NCBI GenBank assembly: GCA_034687125.1
Contig: JAQGBZ010000207.1
Location: forward strand, 1-64,000
From: Neelides folsomi
Lineage: Eukaryota > Arthropoda > Collembola > Neelipleona > Neelidae
DNA: 64,000 bases
Reading direction: 5' to 3'
Positions 63,366 through 64,000 of this stretch are shown one piece after another. A model generated the notes under the pieces. That model saw only the letters and a list, made by a program, of their open reading frames with translations. It searched no databases and was not told the origin of the DNA. The position numbers and the translations under genes were made by a program. How positions within the stretch are numbered: the stretch's first letter is position 1; the number at the start of each line of letters is the position of its first letter.

Positions 63366-64000
63366 AGACGTCTCATACTTGAATTATGACTTTGCTCTCA
63401 AACTCAAAAGCAAATGCCGGACATTTGAACTTTTTTATTTAATTTAAACTCCACAATCAACCCCCATAACACTCATAGAACTTTATTTCAACAAATGTGA
63501 CATGTGTTTCCAAGTTGGGTTATGAGTTCAAAAATAATGATATAATGAATTAGTTGGACAAATTGAAAAAATTGCGAAGAAATGAGAACCAGAAGTTCAA
63601 GGGAATTGTTAAAACATAAATATCTCCATTAAGGGCTTAAAAAGAGTAAGTCAATCCCAAAGAAGATTTGAAGGCAGCAAAGGGAAATAAATTAAAAAGA
63701 GTAACTGAATGTAACAGTTGGAAATGTTCCTTAAACCTGCTCTTAGCTCATTCAATGATGGGCATCATATCAGGATGATGATCAGAGATCGTATATTGAT
63801 CCTATTGTGATCTCCCTATTGAGAGATATTTCATTCCACTCATTTGGACTCGAAGTGACTAATGATCATTTGATCATCGAAGGTTCTACGGGACTCGAAA
63901 TTAAAACTAGTAAAATATCAATAGGCTTTTCAGGTGACCGACGGTAGATCAAATTCACTTCCTCGTCAAACCCTTAATAAATTCGACCCAATGATTGATT
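63366..64000. other. AT-rich, nothing recognised
   Basis: No coding, repeat or RNA signal seen up to the window end. Confidence 0.4.

Noticed and set aside
1-64000. CRISPR arrays, bacterial operons, rRNA genes
   Set aside because: The window is eukaryotic nuclear DNA; the tandem repeats lack spacer structure and no rRNA core sequences were seen.

Overview
The window is arthropod-type nuclear DNA. It is AT-rich, its genes are split by canonical GT-AG introns, and it carries a mucin-like extracellular family known to me from arthropods. The species cannot be fixed from sequence alone; a crustacean or other non-model arthropod would fit. Exon coordinates below were read by eye from splice signals, reading frame and intron phase.

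Left edge (1-2.6 kb): repeat-rich. A minus-strand fragment that looks like a MULE-type (FLYWCH-associated) transposase runs off the window. Next to it are a broken reading frame with an in-frame TAA, two degenerate tandem arrays (about 40 bp and about 37 bp periods), and an almost perfect 24-bp-stem hairpin.

2.9-5.0 kb: two complete small housekeeping-type genes lie head-to-tail on the minus strand. APC11 (84 aa, RING subunit of the anaphase-promoting complex) is followed after 139 bp by a FAM89/LRAP25-like gene (293 aa). A possible tiny plus-strand gene starts divergently at 5512.

7.6-34.3 kb: one very large minus-strand locus encodes a giant Thr/Ser/Pro-rich extracellular protein. From the N-terminal side it has an LDL-receptor class A module, then an 8.7-kb exon (DUF4758-like YAx-STS repeats, seven aromatic TYxTT repeats, mucin linkers, dibasic cleavage sites). 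This exon ends in its own stop codon and poly(A) signal. Further down lie three small exons and a second 8.7-kb exon (more TYxTT repeats, long low-complexity linkers). Then come an EGF-like module, a SEA domain, two EGF modules, a transmembrane helix and a Ser/Arg-rich cytoplasmic tail. All intron phases agree if the two halves are joined through an internal donor near 23348. That would give a roughly 6.6-kres membrane form, while the in-exon stop would give a secreted form. Two tandem genes remain the alternative.

34.3-64 kb: about 30 kb with no recognisable gene. It contains one clear DNA transposon remnant (48194-48687, pogo/Tigger-like, internally deleted) and a speculative small secreted-peptide frame at 63171. 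The signal-peptide exon of the mucin locus was not found with confidence and may lie here, so this stretch could be its first intron, its promoter, or intergenic.
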